The position numbers and the translations under genes were made by a program. A DNA stretch of 64,000 bases from Hevea brasiliensis (lineage: Eukaryota; Streptophyta; Magnoliopsida; Malpighiales; Euphorbiaceae). The notes under the pieces are model-generated. The model was not told where the DNA came from. It saw nothing but the letters and a program-made list of their open reading frames with translations, and did no database searches. The stretch is taken from positions 76,311,652 to 76,375,651 of the forward strand of contig NC_079496.1 of assembly GCF_030052815.1 (NCBI RefSeq). The letters run 5' to 3'. How positions within the stretch are numbered: the stretch's first letter is position 1; each line of letters opens with the position of its first letter. Below are positions 10,698 to 23,399 of the stretch, one piece after another.

Positions 10698-13392
10698 TGT
10701 CACACCCTACGCCTCTGTAAAAATGTAACATGATCCCGTAGTACACCTAATGAATTACCGTACTTCGCCTACCGATAACTCATTAGATATACTACAAGGG
10801 ATTTTAAACAATTTTCGTGAAATTTAAATCATCGATTAAAATCTGGTGTTATAAAAATTTTTTTAAAATTTCGGCAAAGTGCCGGCTGTGTTTTGAGAAA
10901 ACAGTTCCTCAAACCTGAAAAGGAAAAATACTCCCAATATGTTTTCTCAAATACAACTCCAAGAAACTTTATTTCATCTCACAATTCAATCTCAATAATC
11001 AATCATTTCATTTTCAAACCAACATCATCATAAAAGAAATATTTCATTAATTATAAGACTCAAAAATTAATATTACAAAACTATTCAGGTAAATAAAACC
11101 TCAAATTTACATTTACAATAATTTACATTTAATTACATACCAAAATATTTTACAAGAGTTTTTATACAACTGCTCAAATAATTTACATACATATTATTAC
11201 ATGCATACATCAAAACCTGTGTACATGGGTATACCTATGATAAACCTGGAGCTGATCTGAATGTGTCTTCAAAGAAGCTTACTCAACTGTTCTATGCTCT
11301 TTTCACCTGCGATAGCATACAAAGCTATCACTGAGTGGTGAACTCAGTGGTCCACAACTATAATTTAAAACATAGTACAATATACATTGACAAAAATTAC
11401 AGCAAATAATTTGGAAATCTGGATACTCACCAAATTCCAAAACTCAAAATATTCATTGCCAATAATATAAATCATTTGTAAAAAATGACTTTGATCACGA
11501 AACTCAATTTATCAAATCATAACTAACCATTTAAGGTAATTCCAATAAAATTAATTATACATAAATCATAATTGAAATCACAATTTTTTACTATTCAAAA
11601 CCATTCTGTATCTCAAAAATCATTCTGTATCTCACTAACTATGCAAGACTAATCCGAAAGGGCCATCTTCGGGGTGATTCTAACTCCCTATGGTCGGGGA
11701 GGTCGAATCAGATTCTAACTTCCTATGGTCGGGGAGGTCGAATCATCGTGCACAGTACACATCACAATAATGAATCTTCCGAAAGGGCCATAACATAAAA
11801 CTTAGATCTAACCTCTAATAAGAGGAGAATCTAAGCCTGTGCACGTACCATGGTAATCAAAACACAACTAACTCCATTGTCTTCTCAACAAATGAGAGAG
11901 ACGGGTAATAACCTAGTCAAGCATATATAGTGAGATATAAAACAATATCACAATCCTTTTAGTGAGCATAAATTACAATACAATTCAATTCAAAGTCAAT
12001 TCCAATATCCAATAATTTTTATACTCATCACAATTCAAATCATAAATTTGCATTTTTCCATGCAAATTGCCCATCACAATTCAAAACATGTTCTATCACA
12101 ATTTTTCAAAACATAATTTATTCAATTCGCAACAATGCTTAACACTTGTTGAAATACCATTTCATAAAGCTAAATTCATACATACTATAACAATTTCAAT
12201 AATCATTGAATTAAATCCGATGCTTGTTAAACATAATACATAAGAAAAATATGTCATTTAATCATATGAAATTTTCAGAATAAAATCAGTTAAAAACTAG
12301 TTGTGCACAAACCTGATTTGAGTCGCTCCTAGCCCTTGACTCAATGTTCTTTATGCTTCTCAATATCCTTATCAACTGAAATACACAATTTAAAGTGTTT
12401 CAGTACTCAATGAATTTGTTTCCAACCATAAAATCCAATATCTAAATTTCCTTGGTACTATTCCCTTCAATTCATTTCATTAGTCAACTTATAATGTTGA
12501 CCCTTAATGCACTCTAAGTGAGTCAATTCTAATGTTACCAACATGTCACATTTCATAGCCCTTTAGTGTTGGTATATGTTACCAATTTCATCTTCATGTA
12601 TATTGCATTTTATTGCAATTTACCGAATTTTGGTATAATAATTTGACCTAGCCGGATGACCTCGTTTCCTTGGTTTTCGGGTTTCGGTCCAAACTACAAA
12701 CTTGTAGGTCTATGTCTTATTGCACGCGGGGCAAAATTTCAGGTCATTCTGAGTTGTGTAGACCAAGTTATGGTCAATTTACCAATATTGGACAGAATGT
12801 ACCAAAATGGTAACTTTAGGTCATTTTTAGGTCACTTTTGGTTCGGCTAGTTTTTGGACCTGAACTTGTGCAAGCAATTTGGCTTAGTTCTGGCCATTTC
12901 TGGGCTTTGGTGTCTTCATAAGAATTGTAGATATATGTCTCAACTATTCATGGTAAAAATTTCAGGTCATTTGGACTTGTTTTGAGTGAGTTATGGCCAA
13001 AAAACTAACTGCTGCCCAAATGGTCAATTTTCAGGCTTTCAAGTCACTAATCCGGATTTGGTCATTTTTCAAGTCACCTTCTAGGCAGAATTTTGATAAG
13101 CTTCCTTCATGAAAGTTGGCACATTTTGTGCCTAATTTCACCTCCAATTGGTCTCATACCAATTGGAGTCACACAATTCCATTTATAACCTAAAATGTAT
13201 ACTGTTTTTACTAACTATACTTTGCATTGAAAATTGGCACTTCTAATGAACACCATTGTATTTTTTTTTCTTGTATTTCATTATTTTATGTCTCCTCATC
13301 AATATTTAAGTGTAGTTCTAGGCATCCTCGCTGTCCGGACAATACTGGTCACTGGAACAGTAGAACGCACTACTGAACATAGGAATGTTACA
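10698..13392 (-). mobile_element. Solo LTR, subfamily A, in gag
   Basis: Begins TGTCACACCC and ends AGGAATGTTACA, that is, TG...CA read on the minus strand. It is flanked by the perfect 5-bp duplication ATGGA at 10693-10697 and 13393-13397. The 3'-end sequence (10698-11400) is the reverse complement of 8460-9164. It lacks the GCGATGGG block near its LTR start, so it carries an internal deletion, which explains its 2695-bp length. No primer site or polypurine tract is inside, so it is a solo LTR. Gag frames crossing its left edge (such as 10432-10728) are chance. Confidence 0.88.
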
Positions 13393-13397
13393 ATGGA

Positions 13398-13571
13398 AGA
13401 GGACATTCAGGACCTTGTATAATAGGTTCAGGAGTATGTTTCCGGTGTGGGCAACAAGGTCATTTTGCTAGAGAATGTCCCATGTTCAGCAAGCCACAGA
13501 TGGGATCATAGGGTTTTGTTGCAAATGTTCCTCGTCAATTGTATCATGGTGCTTCCAGTGGCCAATAGGGC
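13398..13571 (+). pseudogene. gag (nucleocapsid zinc knuckle), middle piece
   Basis: Continues gag after the solo LTR. At about 13440-13481 it encodes C-F-R-C-x4-H-x4-C, an intact CCHC knuckle that would bind the element's RNA. It is interrupted at 13571 by the next solo LTR. One or more in-frame stops flank the knuckle. Confidence 0.75.
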
Positions 13572-16500
13572 TATAACACCCCTATGTTCAGTAGTGCGTT
13601 CTACTGTTTCGGTGACCAGTGTCTGTCCGGATAGCTAGGATACCTAGAACTACACTTAAATATTGGTGAGGATCATAAAATAATAAAATACAAGAAAAGA
13701 AAATACAAGAAAAATAAAGGAAAAATAATAGCAATGAAATGTAACCAAGTTAAACGAGCTGAAAACCCTAGCGATGGGTGACTGCACCGGGAAGTTGTGG
13801 CGTGGACCGTTGACTAGCCCTGGACCACGGGGGAACCCTGAAAATTATTTTTAAGACATAATTAAAGACCTATTAAAGTATAAATATCATTAGAAATATC
13901 AAAGAAAAATTAAATAATTAGTACAAAGAAAAACGAGAAATCGAGAAAACGATAAAACTCAGTGTTATCGAAAAATCAGGAATGCAACCCGAATAGGGGC
14001 ATTGTGGTCATTTGACACTCCGAGTTGTCTTTTGACCTAAATTTCCATTAAAAATAAATGATATTACACTTGAAAATGTCATGAAAATTAAAATTGAAGT
14101 ACATAATATAAATGATGGAAGTTTGGGGCATAAAAATGAAAATTTAGAAAGTTAGATTAATTAAACATTAAAATCATGTAAGTGCTCTATTAAGGCAGAT
14201 TTGGGACCACTATATAAGCTAAATGGACAGCTGAACATCATTTTCAACCTTCAGAAACCACACCAGCCGAATTTCTCCCAAGGGTCATCCATGGCCGCCC
14301 ACTATGCAAGGACCAACTCACCATGATCAAGCCACCCAATCCTCAAGTTATCTTCATCAAAATTATAGTACACACCTTGGGCAGCAATAAGGGAGAAAGA
14401 AAGACAAGTTTTGGTGGAGTTTTGAAGAATTTTAAAAGTGGTAAGTGAGTGTTTTCAAATCTTACTTCATTAAACTTTGAATGGTTGTGGTGGGTAGTTA
14501 TTTTGTGAAGGAATTTTTTGTGTTTGATAAATTAATGGAGGGGTACATTTCGGCAGCCATGAGGACTCACCATGAACAACTTTTTCTTGTATGTAAATAG
14601 TAGTTTGGATGATGATTTAAATGTTTAATTGTATTGAAGTTGAATTCTATGTGTAAGGTTTGAATTGTAAGCTTGAAAAGTGAAAGTGGAAATTGATGGG
14701 TATGTATAAACTTATGGCAGCCTTATGAAGAAGATCAAAATGTGTTGTTTCATGGTTTGGTTTATGGAATTATATTGTTGAATTATGTTTTTATGGATGG
14801 CAGCATGTGTATATGAATAATTGTTTGAATTTGGATATGTGTATAGTGGTTTGAATTTGGACATGTAAATGAGGTATGTCTTGTGGTTAATTGTTGTAAT
14901 TGGACTTGGAAAATTTTGTATTATAGTGTGTTTGTTGAGAGTGGTTACAAGCTGCCAAAATGACCAAAAATGTGTTGCTAAATTTGTTAATGTTATGGTA
15001 CAAACCAGAATTGGCATGGAAAAGTGAACTTGATAAGCATAGGATGTGTAATTGGTAAAGGATGAATAAATTGTAATAGGGCAGTGTATGTTTTAGCTTA
15101 GAACCTTAAGTGTGTGGCTCCAATTGGTATGAGACTAATTGGAGGTGAAATTAGGCACAAAATGTGCCAACTTTCATGAAGGAAGTTTACCAAAATTCTG
15201 CTTAGAAGGTGACTTGAAAAATGACCAAATCCGGATTAGTGCTTTGAAAACCTAAAAATTGACCATTTGGGTAGCAGTAACTCACTCAAAACAGGTCCAA
15301 TTGACCTGAAATTTTTACCATGAATAGTTTAGACATATATCTACAATTCTTATGAATACACCAAAACCCAAAAATGGCTAGAACCAAGTCAAATAGCTTG
15401 CACAAGTTCAGGTCCAAAAACTGGCCGAACCAAAAGTGACTTAAAAATGACCTAAAGTTACCATTTTGATACACTCTGTCCAGCATTGGTAGATTGACCA
15501 TAACTTGGTCTACACAACTCAGAATGACCTGAAATTTTACCCCGTGTGCAATAAGACATAGACCTACAAGTTTATAGTTTGGACCGAAACCCGTAAAACC
15601 GAGGAAACTATGTCATCCGGCTAGGTCAAATTAATATACCAAAATCTGGCAAATTGCAATAAAATGCAACATACTTGGAAATGAATTTGGTAATATGTAC
15701 CAATACTAAAAGGCTACAAATGTGACATATTGGTAACATTAAAACCTAATTCACCTAAAGTGCATCGAGGGTCAATATTTTAGGTTGACTAAGGAAAATA
15801 ATAGAATTCAATAAATTAATTACAAAACCTTATTGTTAGAGACAGTTTAAATGAGTACTGAAACACTTCAAATTGTGTGTTTCAGTTAGCAAAGACTCAG
15901 GAAAAGGAAAAGAAACACTGAGTCAGAGCCATGAGACATTTACCATAGGTTTGTGCACAACAGTTATTTCTTTTGACTTTTCAATTGAAATAAATTATGA
16001 GAATTTTTGTACATTATTGTTTTAAATTGTGAAATAATTGTTTGAATGATATTTGATGGATACTTATTGATTGAAAAGCATTGTAAATGGTTTAAAACCA
16101 CAGCTATCATGTATATTGATTGAATTCCTCGCTAGCTTGTCTAGTGGGATGAATTAACTTTAAATTCCCTCTCTGGCTAAAGTGTTGAGGTGTGTGCCTG
16201 TTGAGGACGAATAGAATGAGTACTCATATTATTGCTAGCTAGCTATGTTATTCCTCACTAGCCATCGGCTTTTGGGATGAATTGAATTCCTCACTAACCA
16301 TCGGCTTTTGGGATGAATTGAACTTTGGCAACATGATTAAGTTGTGTGTGTATGATTTATTGATATTTATTATAATATTGTGAAATGGAGTTTAAATTCT
16401 TATAGACATTCACTGTCTTTTGAATTTAACTATGTTTTAAGTATCCACTATTTATATGACTTATGATTTGTGATTTAAAGTTGTATTTTGTTAATGTTGT

Positions 16501-17173
16501 ACACCACTGAGACATTGGCTCAGCGATAGCTTTTCATTGCTGTCGCAGGTAGACAGACTGACAGGGCAGCATACTAGGTTGCTAGTACTACATTGAGAGA
16601 TCATCGGGTATATTGAGTATACCATATTTTGCATTTTGTATTGTACTGTATGTTCACTGTATGTATATAGTGTTCTTAGTTTTGAGCAGTTGTAAATTAA
16701 AATTGTACATTGAAGTTGTAAACTAAATTTGTAAATTATTTTGGCTTGTAAAAATATTGTGACTTATTTCTTTTATCTCAGCTTTTGAAAACACTGGACA
16801 ATTATTGTGGATTGAGTTGACAAATTTTGATAAACTTATTGTGTTGATTGGATATTGGAGTTTGGGGATTGAACAAAATAATTAAAGTGCCTTTTTACAA
16901 GTTTTTGAAGAACTGCTTTATCCAAAATGCAGATTGCCCTCTGCCAAAATTTTTATAGAAATTATTATTTCTTCAAATGTGTTATTTGGTTTCACTTCAA
17001 TTAAAAAAAAAAATTTTAACACCTATAAATAGTGCTCACCACTGTAAAAAGAAGTAAGAAAAGTTTTAAAATCCCTTGTAGTGTATTTAATGGGTTATCA
17101 GGAGATGAAGTTGGTAATTCATTAGGTATACTACGGGATCATATTATGCCTTACGGAGGGGTAGGGTGTGACA
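13572..17173 (+). mobile_element. Solo LTR, subfamily A, between gag and protease
   Basis: Starts TATAACACCCC (terminal TG changed to TA) and ends GGGGTAGGGTGTGACA. The perfect duplication AGGGC lies at 13567-13571 and 17174-17178. Length is 3602 bp. It contains the CGGTGACC...TGTCCGG block (13611-13631), GCGATGGGTGAC (13771), degenerate ~200-bp repeats around 15270-15600, a duplicated ~37-bp unit at 16250-16325 and the tandem hairpin at 16507-16547. No PBS or PPT was seen inside. Confidence 0.88.
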
Positions 17174-17178
17174 AGGGC

Positions 17179-17907
17179 CGAGGACAAGAAGGATGTTGAT
17201 TTGGAGGCAGGTCAGGACGTAAAAGTCAATTTCAGGGTTCTGCAATGCAGGGTAGAGGTCAAGCTGAATGCTCAGGCTTCCAATACAGTTGTGGCAAGTA
17301 TTCTTCTAGTCTGTTCCTATGAGGCTCGTGTTTTGATAGATCCGGGTGCTACGCACTCATTTGTCTCCCTTGTTTTTGCCATAAGATTGGGTAGGAACCC
17401 TATAACTTTAAAATGTCCCTTATCTGTAGCTACCTTTCTTAGTGACAACATAGATGTGGATATGGTTTTTCTGGGTAGCCCAATGGTAGTGGATGGAAGG
17501 ATCCTCCCAGCAGACTTGGTTCCTCTATCAGTAATGGATTTCGATGTAATTTTGGGAATGGATTGATTGGAAGCTCATTATGCCACTTTAGACTGCAGGA
17601 ACAAAAGGGTATACTTTCATATACCTGGTGTGGAAGAGTTTAGATTTTATGGTGAAAGGAGCGTGGCTCCATATAACTTGGTGTCAGTAATTAGTGCTAG
17701 AAAAATGTTGAGGTATGGGTGTCAAGGTATTTGGCATTGGTAAGAGATACATCTGTAGAAGGTATTAATATTGAGAATGTTCCTGTTATCAGAGAATTTA
17801 TGGATGTTTTCCCTGAGGAGCTTCCAGGGTTACCACCAGGAAGGAAAATAGAGTTATGCATTGACATTGTGCTAGGTACAAACCCCATATCAATGCCGCC
17901 TTACAGG
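17179..17907 (+). pseudogene. Aspartic protease and linker of the gypsy element
   Basis: The open frame at 17168-17566 carries the retropepsin signature L-I-D-P-G-A-T-H-S-F-V-S, where D-P-G-A replaces the general D-T/S-G-A as is common in plant gypsy proteases. A second conserved strand, DFDVILGMD, follows. The protease would cut the Gag-Pol polyprotein. A TGA at 17564-17566 stands where the family has Trp (GMDW). Reading continues after it (LEAHYATLDC, then FPEELPGLPPGR) into the linker to reverse transcriptase until the solo LTR at 17913. The Gly/Arg-rich start lies in a different frame, so at least one frameshift separates gag from protease. Confidence 0.8.
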
Positions 17908-17912
17908 ATGGC

Positions 17913-20900
17913 TGTAACACCCTCACGGTAGCAACTCCGTACATTCTACTGTTCCGGTGACCGGTGTCGGTCCGGACAGCTAGAACGTTCGGAAAAATAT
18001 TTAAACTAAAGTGAGGAACCATAATTAACTCAAATATTAAAAAGAAAAATTTAGTAAAAATTTTAGAAATAAAATACAACCAAGTTAAATGAGCCGGTGC
18101 CCAAGCGATGGGTAACCCAGAAGGAAGTTGCGGTCCTCGCAACTAGGAGCCCTAGACCTGGGGAAAAATTCATAAAATAATTTTTGGGACTCCAGAGAAG
18201 GGTCATTGAGGTTCCTATGGCATTAGAATGCCAAGAAAATATTTAGAAAAATTTTTCAATCGGTACAGACAATTTTGACCCGTTAAGCCAAACGGAGGGC
18301 ATTTTGGTCATTTCGCCTTCAGAGGCGATTTTTTGCCGACTTGTCCAGTTGAGTAAATAATTATTATGAAATAAAATATGAATTAATATTGATAAAAAAA
18401 TTTATAAAAAATTGAGAAATGAAAATAAGAAAACAAAAGTAAAAAGAAATGCAAGTTAATGAGAATTGTGACATCATAATGATGTCATTTAAAATTGTCC
18501 ACCAATCACCATACAACCAATACACTTAAAACAAATAAAAGAGGCTGAAAATAGAAGAAAACAAATCATCTTCTTCCTTTGGACCAAACCAGCCGAAACC
18601 CTTCTCCCCTCTCCCTCCATTGATTTTCAACCAAAGCTCAATTTCTCTCTTCATTTCACCATAAACCCTCCTACTCCATTCACTAAAACTCATCCTTGCA
18701 CCTTGAATAACTCTTAGGTAGCAGAAATAAAGAGAAAAGGTGAAGAATTAGAGCTCTTGAAAAGCTCTTAAGTGAGGTTAGTGCTATAATTCTCTCTCAC
18801 TCTTTTTAATTTTTGTTAGAGCATTAATTTAAGTTAAGAAATTGTAAAAATTTGAAGTAAATTGTACATGTTAGAGTATCTTCAATTTTCAGCAGCCATG
18901 AACTTTCTTGAGTTTGATGGCTTGAATGGAATTAAAATCTAGGGATGTCCCTTGATGTGTATAAGTGAATAAAAGAGAAAAGAAAAAAAACATTAATGGC
19001 ATGTATATTGTAAGATTTGAGAACTTAGGAATTAGGGTTTTGAGGGAAATTTGAGTTTCACTTATGTAATGGTGAATGAACATTTTAAGGGTCAATTAGT
19101 GACCATTTGAGATAAGTTGACCATAATTTGGAGTGAAGTATAGTGTTACAAATTGATTTGGTAGGCTGCCTAATGTAACCAGCAGGGTGGCTGTGATTCC
19201 AGCCCACTTGGACAGCCATAACTTTGGCTGTGTAGGTTCAATTGGTGTTTGGCCAATTGGATATGAAACTAGACATATAATGACACAATTTTGGTGAAGA
19301 AACCATGCCCAAAAGACCAAAGCAAGTGGACCAAAAACTAGTCCCAATCCGGATGTCCTGCAACTAGAATCTGCAGAATGACCAAATGAACAGTATTTGT
19401 TCATTTGGCCATAACTCATTGTAGAATGGGCCAATTGACCTGAAATTTTTATAGCAACAAGTTAAGATATAGACAAACAACTTTCATGAAGAAACTTACC
19501 CCAAATTATGGCCAGAACATATCCAATAAGGCAGTCGCAGTCACTGTTCACTACACTGTAGATATGGTCAATTCTGCAGTTTTGCAATCCGGCCAGCTGT
19601 GGTTTTTGGACCATATCTGGAGCTACAAAACTCCAAATGGAGTGATTCAAAAAAAGAAATTCAACTAGACAAAATAAGGAACAACTTTCATGTTTACCAT
19701 TTCTTCAAATTCCCACTGTAACAGTCACAAATGGAACAGTAAAGTTGGGGTACAAAAACTGAAAATTATGCTCCCTTAGTTCTAAGCTTAAAAATGGTAT
19801 TGGTGATTAATTCCAACAAGTTTTGAATGCAAAATGTGGTACATTGGGGGTGTTAAAACCAATGTACCTATTTTCTATCCAAAAGTCAACATTTTTGTTG
19901 ACCAATGAGGTGAATAGTGATACCAAAACTTGAAATTCAAAAATTGAAGAATTCAAAAGTATCAAATGCCCTAGTATACCTTACAAGATTGGTTTGGATA
20001 GTTTGGCATGCCAATAGGGTTCAGTTAGCAGTACTGCACATGGCAATATGCCATTCTATGATTTTATGGCTTTTAGCCATTCTGACCTTGTGTTGATATT
20101 TGGCCTTGTGCCTATTGTCACTACAGCTTATTAGCTGTTATGTTGCACACCGGGAGATGCATACGTGACCGATGGTGTGACGGCCCGAGGTACTAGATAC
20201 CCAGCGCCAGTATACCCGTTTATCGATCCGTCCAAAGATAGGTTACTTGGGCAACCAAAAGAATGAAAGTGGATAAAGTTAACGAAATAAATGATTATAA
20301 CAAGTACAAAACCAGTAAAACATCGATACATTCATTACATATTTATTTTCTGCTATTCCTTTTATTTTATTATTGCACCACTAAGCATTATTACTTAGCG
20401 CGTTGCTTTTGCCACGCGTAAGTTCTGGAGATACTGATCGAGAGCCCAGTAGACCGCAGACTGGGTGAGACCATCATGCAGCTCTGCATAGTGTCCGTGT
20501 CACCTCACCATCTTCAGTGCATTGGTAGGACACTAGGTTTCATTTTGATATTTTGTAACTAATTTTTATTTTCTCATATATAATTGAACTTATGAAATGT
20601 ATTTTGATGTTCGTGTAAATAATGAGAATTGTGTTTGTGAATGGAAAAGTGAATGTTTATCTGTGATTTATACATGATTATCACATGAGATGAATGATTG
20701 AGAAATGAAATTGAAAAATGTTGAGATTTTGATATTGGAGTTTGAGATGATTGAATATGATTGTTGGAAGTGTTTTTCACAGGTTCCGAAGAACTGTTTT
20801 CTCCATTTTTAGCCAGATCACGAGGATTTTCTATAAAATTTTCGGAACCTCAAATAAATTATAATTTCAATAAATGACTTAAATGAATTATATTTCACAA

Positions 20901-21009
20901 GTTATATTCAAAACTATGATAAAAATTAATTAAGATAAAATAGAGTGTTTCGGTACACCGTGTGACATAACTTACTCGGATATACTGTAGACGGGTAAGG
21001 GGTGTCACA
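17913..21009 (+). mobile_element. Solo LTR, subfamily B, before reverse transcriptase
   Basis: Starts TGTAACACCCTCACGG and ends AAGGGGTGTCACA, with the perfect duplication ATGGC at 17908-17912 and 21010-21014. Length is 3097 bp with no internal PBS, PPT or coding region. It carries CCGGTGACCGGTGTCGGTCC (17956-17975), GCGATGGGTAACCC (18105) and a tandem hairpin around 20380-20421. Its 3' terminus differs from subfamily A. The host codons on the two sides join in frame across the insertion. Confidence 0.9.
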
Positions 21010-21014
21010 ATGGC

Positions 21015-22370
21015 CCTAGCAGAATTGAAGGAACTAAAGGAGTAACTACAAGAGCTTTTGGACAAGGTTTTATCCGTCCAAGTATCTCTCCCTGGGGCAC
21101 TCTTATTTTATTTGTAAGAAAGAAATATGGGTCCTTAAGGTTGTGTATTGATTATAGACAATTGAACAAGGTAACTGTGAAGAACAAGCATCCACTTCCT
21201 CGGATTGATGATATGTTTGATCAGCTCCAAGGGGTTAGATTCTTTTCCAAAATAGACCTACGATCAGGCTACCATCAGTTGAGAATCAGGAATGAGGTTG
21301 TGCCTAAGACAGCATTCAAAACAAGATATGGTCATTATGAGTTCTTGGTGATGTCTTTTGGACTCATTAATGCACCAGCAGCCTTCATGGACTTGATGAA
21401 CAGGGTGTTCAAGCTATTCCTGGACCGTTTTGTCATCATATTCATAGATGACAATTTGGTATACTCTCAGACCGAGGAAAAACATGTGTGGCATTTGAGG
21501 ATGGTGTTGCAGACTTTGAAGGAGCACCAATTATATGCCAAATTTTCAAAATGTGAATTTTGGCTAAAAAGCATCTCATTCTTGGGACACGTGATTTCTA
21601 GTGAAGGCATTCAAGTGGATTCCAAGAAAATTGAGGTAGTAACTGATTGGCTTAGGCCTACAACAGTCACTGAGGTGCGAAGTTTTCTGGGCCTAGCTGG
21701 CTATTATAGGCATTTTGTACAGAATTTCTCCAGGATAGCAGCTCCCCTAACTAAGTTAACTCAGAAGAATGTTCTGTTCATTTGGACAGATGATTGTGAG
21801 GAGAGCTTCCAGAAGCTTAAGGAATGTCTAACTACAGCCCCTGTGTTGACATTACCGATGAGTGGTGAAGGATATACCGTGTACTGTGATGCCTCCAAAG
21901 TTGGTTTGGGATGTGTTTTGATGCAGCTTGGGAAAGTAGTGGCTTATGCTTCAAGGCAACTAAAGAGACATAAGCAAAACTACCATACCCATGATTTGGA
22001 AATGGCGGCTGTAGTCTTTGCACTAAAGATCTAGAGACACTACTTGTATAGTGAAGTGTGTGAGATATATACCAACCACAAGAGTTTGAAGTACATCTTC
22101 CAATAGAGGGATTTAAATTTGAGACAGAGGAGATGGATGGAGCTTCTAAAGGACTATGATTGTACCATCCAGTACCATCCTGGGAAGGCCAATGTAGTAG
22201 CAGATGCTCTGAGCAAAAAATCTTCTAGCAGATTGGCGCACATATTAGTGGAGAAGAGACCGTTGATTCAGGAAATACATGAGTTGATGGATCAAGGTCT
22301 AATCTTAGATATTTCAGATGAGGGGGTATTATTGGCCCATTTTTTAGTGAGACCAGACTAACGAGATAGA
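21015..22370 (+). pseudogene. Reverse transcriptase and RNase H of the gypsy element
   Basis: From 21141 the frame stays open for 297 codons. Motifs in order: [54 protein letters not shown], the catalytic box FIDDNLVYS (the family has FIDDILVYS; the two Asp are kept), FLGHVIS, and [13 protein letters not shown]. RNase H follows with Y-C-D-A-S. Stops lie at 21043-21045, at 22032-22034 (Trp position in the family) and at 22104-22106 (Gln position). The end of RNase H ([16 protein letters not shown]) is at about 22180-22220. It copied the element's RNA into DNA and removed the template; it is now inactive because of these breaks. Confidence 0.88.
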
Positions 22371-22379
22371 ATCAGAGTT

Positions 22380-23399
22380 TCCCAGCATAGAGACCCGCAA
22401 TTGATGAAGATTATAGAAAGAGTACAGCAGGGTGAAGGTGGTGAGTTTGGATTTGCCAATGATGGCACTTTTATGCAAGGTTCCAGGATACGTGTGCCCG
22501 ACATGGACAATCTTCGGAATGAAATCATGCAAGAGGCACAGTATACACTGTACAATGTCCACCCAGGCTCCACCAAGATGTACCATGATGTGAAAGATAG
22601 ATATTGGCGGAATGGCATGAAGAGAGATATAGCAGACTTTGTGTCTAAGTGTTTGACTTGTCAGAAGGTGAAGTTTGAATACTAGAGGCTGTCAGAGAAG
22701 CTGTAAGAGCTCCCTATCCCAGAATGGAAGTGGGAAATGATCACTATGAATTTTGTAACTGGGTTGCATCGTACCACGCAGGGATATGATTCGATATGGG
22801 TAATTGTAGATTGTCTGACTAAATCAGCTCATTTCTTGCCTGTAAAAACCACCTATTCTATTGCACAATATGCTAGGCTCTATGTTCGAGAAATAGTCAG
22901 ATTTCATGGAGTTCCTGCTTCCATAATATCTGACAGAGAGCCACAGTTTACTTATAGGTTTTGGATAAAACTGCAAGAGGCACTTGGCACACAGTTAAAC
23001 TTTAGTACCACCTTCCACCCTCAGATAGACAGGCAGTCCAAAAGGATAATTCAAACATTAGAAGACATGCTTCGTATGTGTGTTCTGGATTTTAGAGGTC
23101 AATGGGATGATCAGGTACCCTTGGTGGAGTTTGCCTACATTAACAGTTATAATTCCAGTATCGGGATGGCACCCTATGAGGCATTTTTATGGCAGAAAGT
23201 GTGGATCTCCTCTGTGTTGGATGAAAATGGGAGAAGCGAAGGTGCATGATGTAGACCTAGTGCAGTACACTTCAGAGATGGTTCCTTTAATCAGGGAACA
23301 ATTAAAAACAGCTTTCAGTAGGCAGAAGAGTTATGCAAATCCCAGACAGAGGGATATAGAGTTTGTAGTAGGTGATAACGTATTCTTGAAAGTTTCTCT
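22380..23399 (+). pseudogene. Integrase of the gypsy element (zinc domain and core)
   Basis: Segments seen: the HHCC end C-L-T-C-Q-K-V-K (22650-22675), then the catalytic core with IVDCLTKSAHF (first Asp), SDREPQF (second Asp) and QSKRIIQTLED, where the family has Glu in place of the first Lys. Codon 23040-23042 is AAA, so the third DDE residue is lost. Stops at 22683-22685 and 22703-22705 fall where Gln is usual. An extra T in the run at 23184-23188 shifts the frame; reading continues as RKCGSPLCW..MGE and ends at VFLKVS where the solo LTR is inserted. Confidence 0.85.

Noticed and set aside
10432..10728. Open frame of 98 codons with MKLAIQEMTVERQ
   Set aside because: It runs out of frame over gag and across the left edge of the solo LTR at 10698; no family match.
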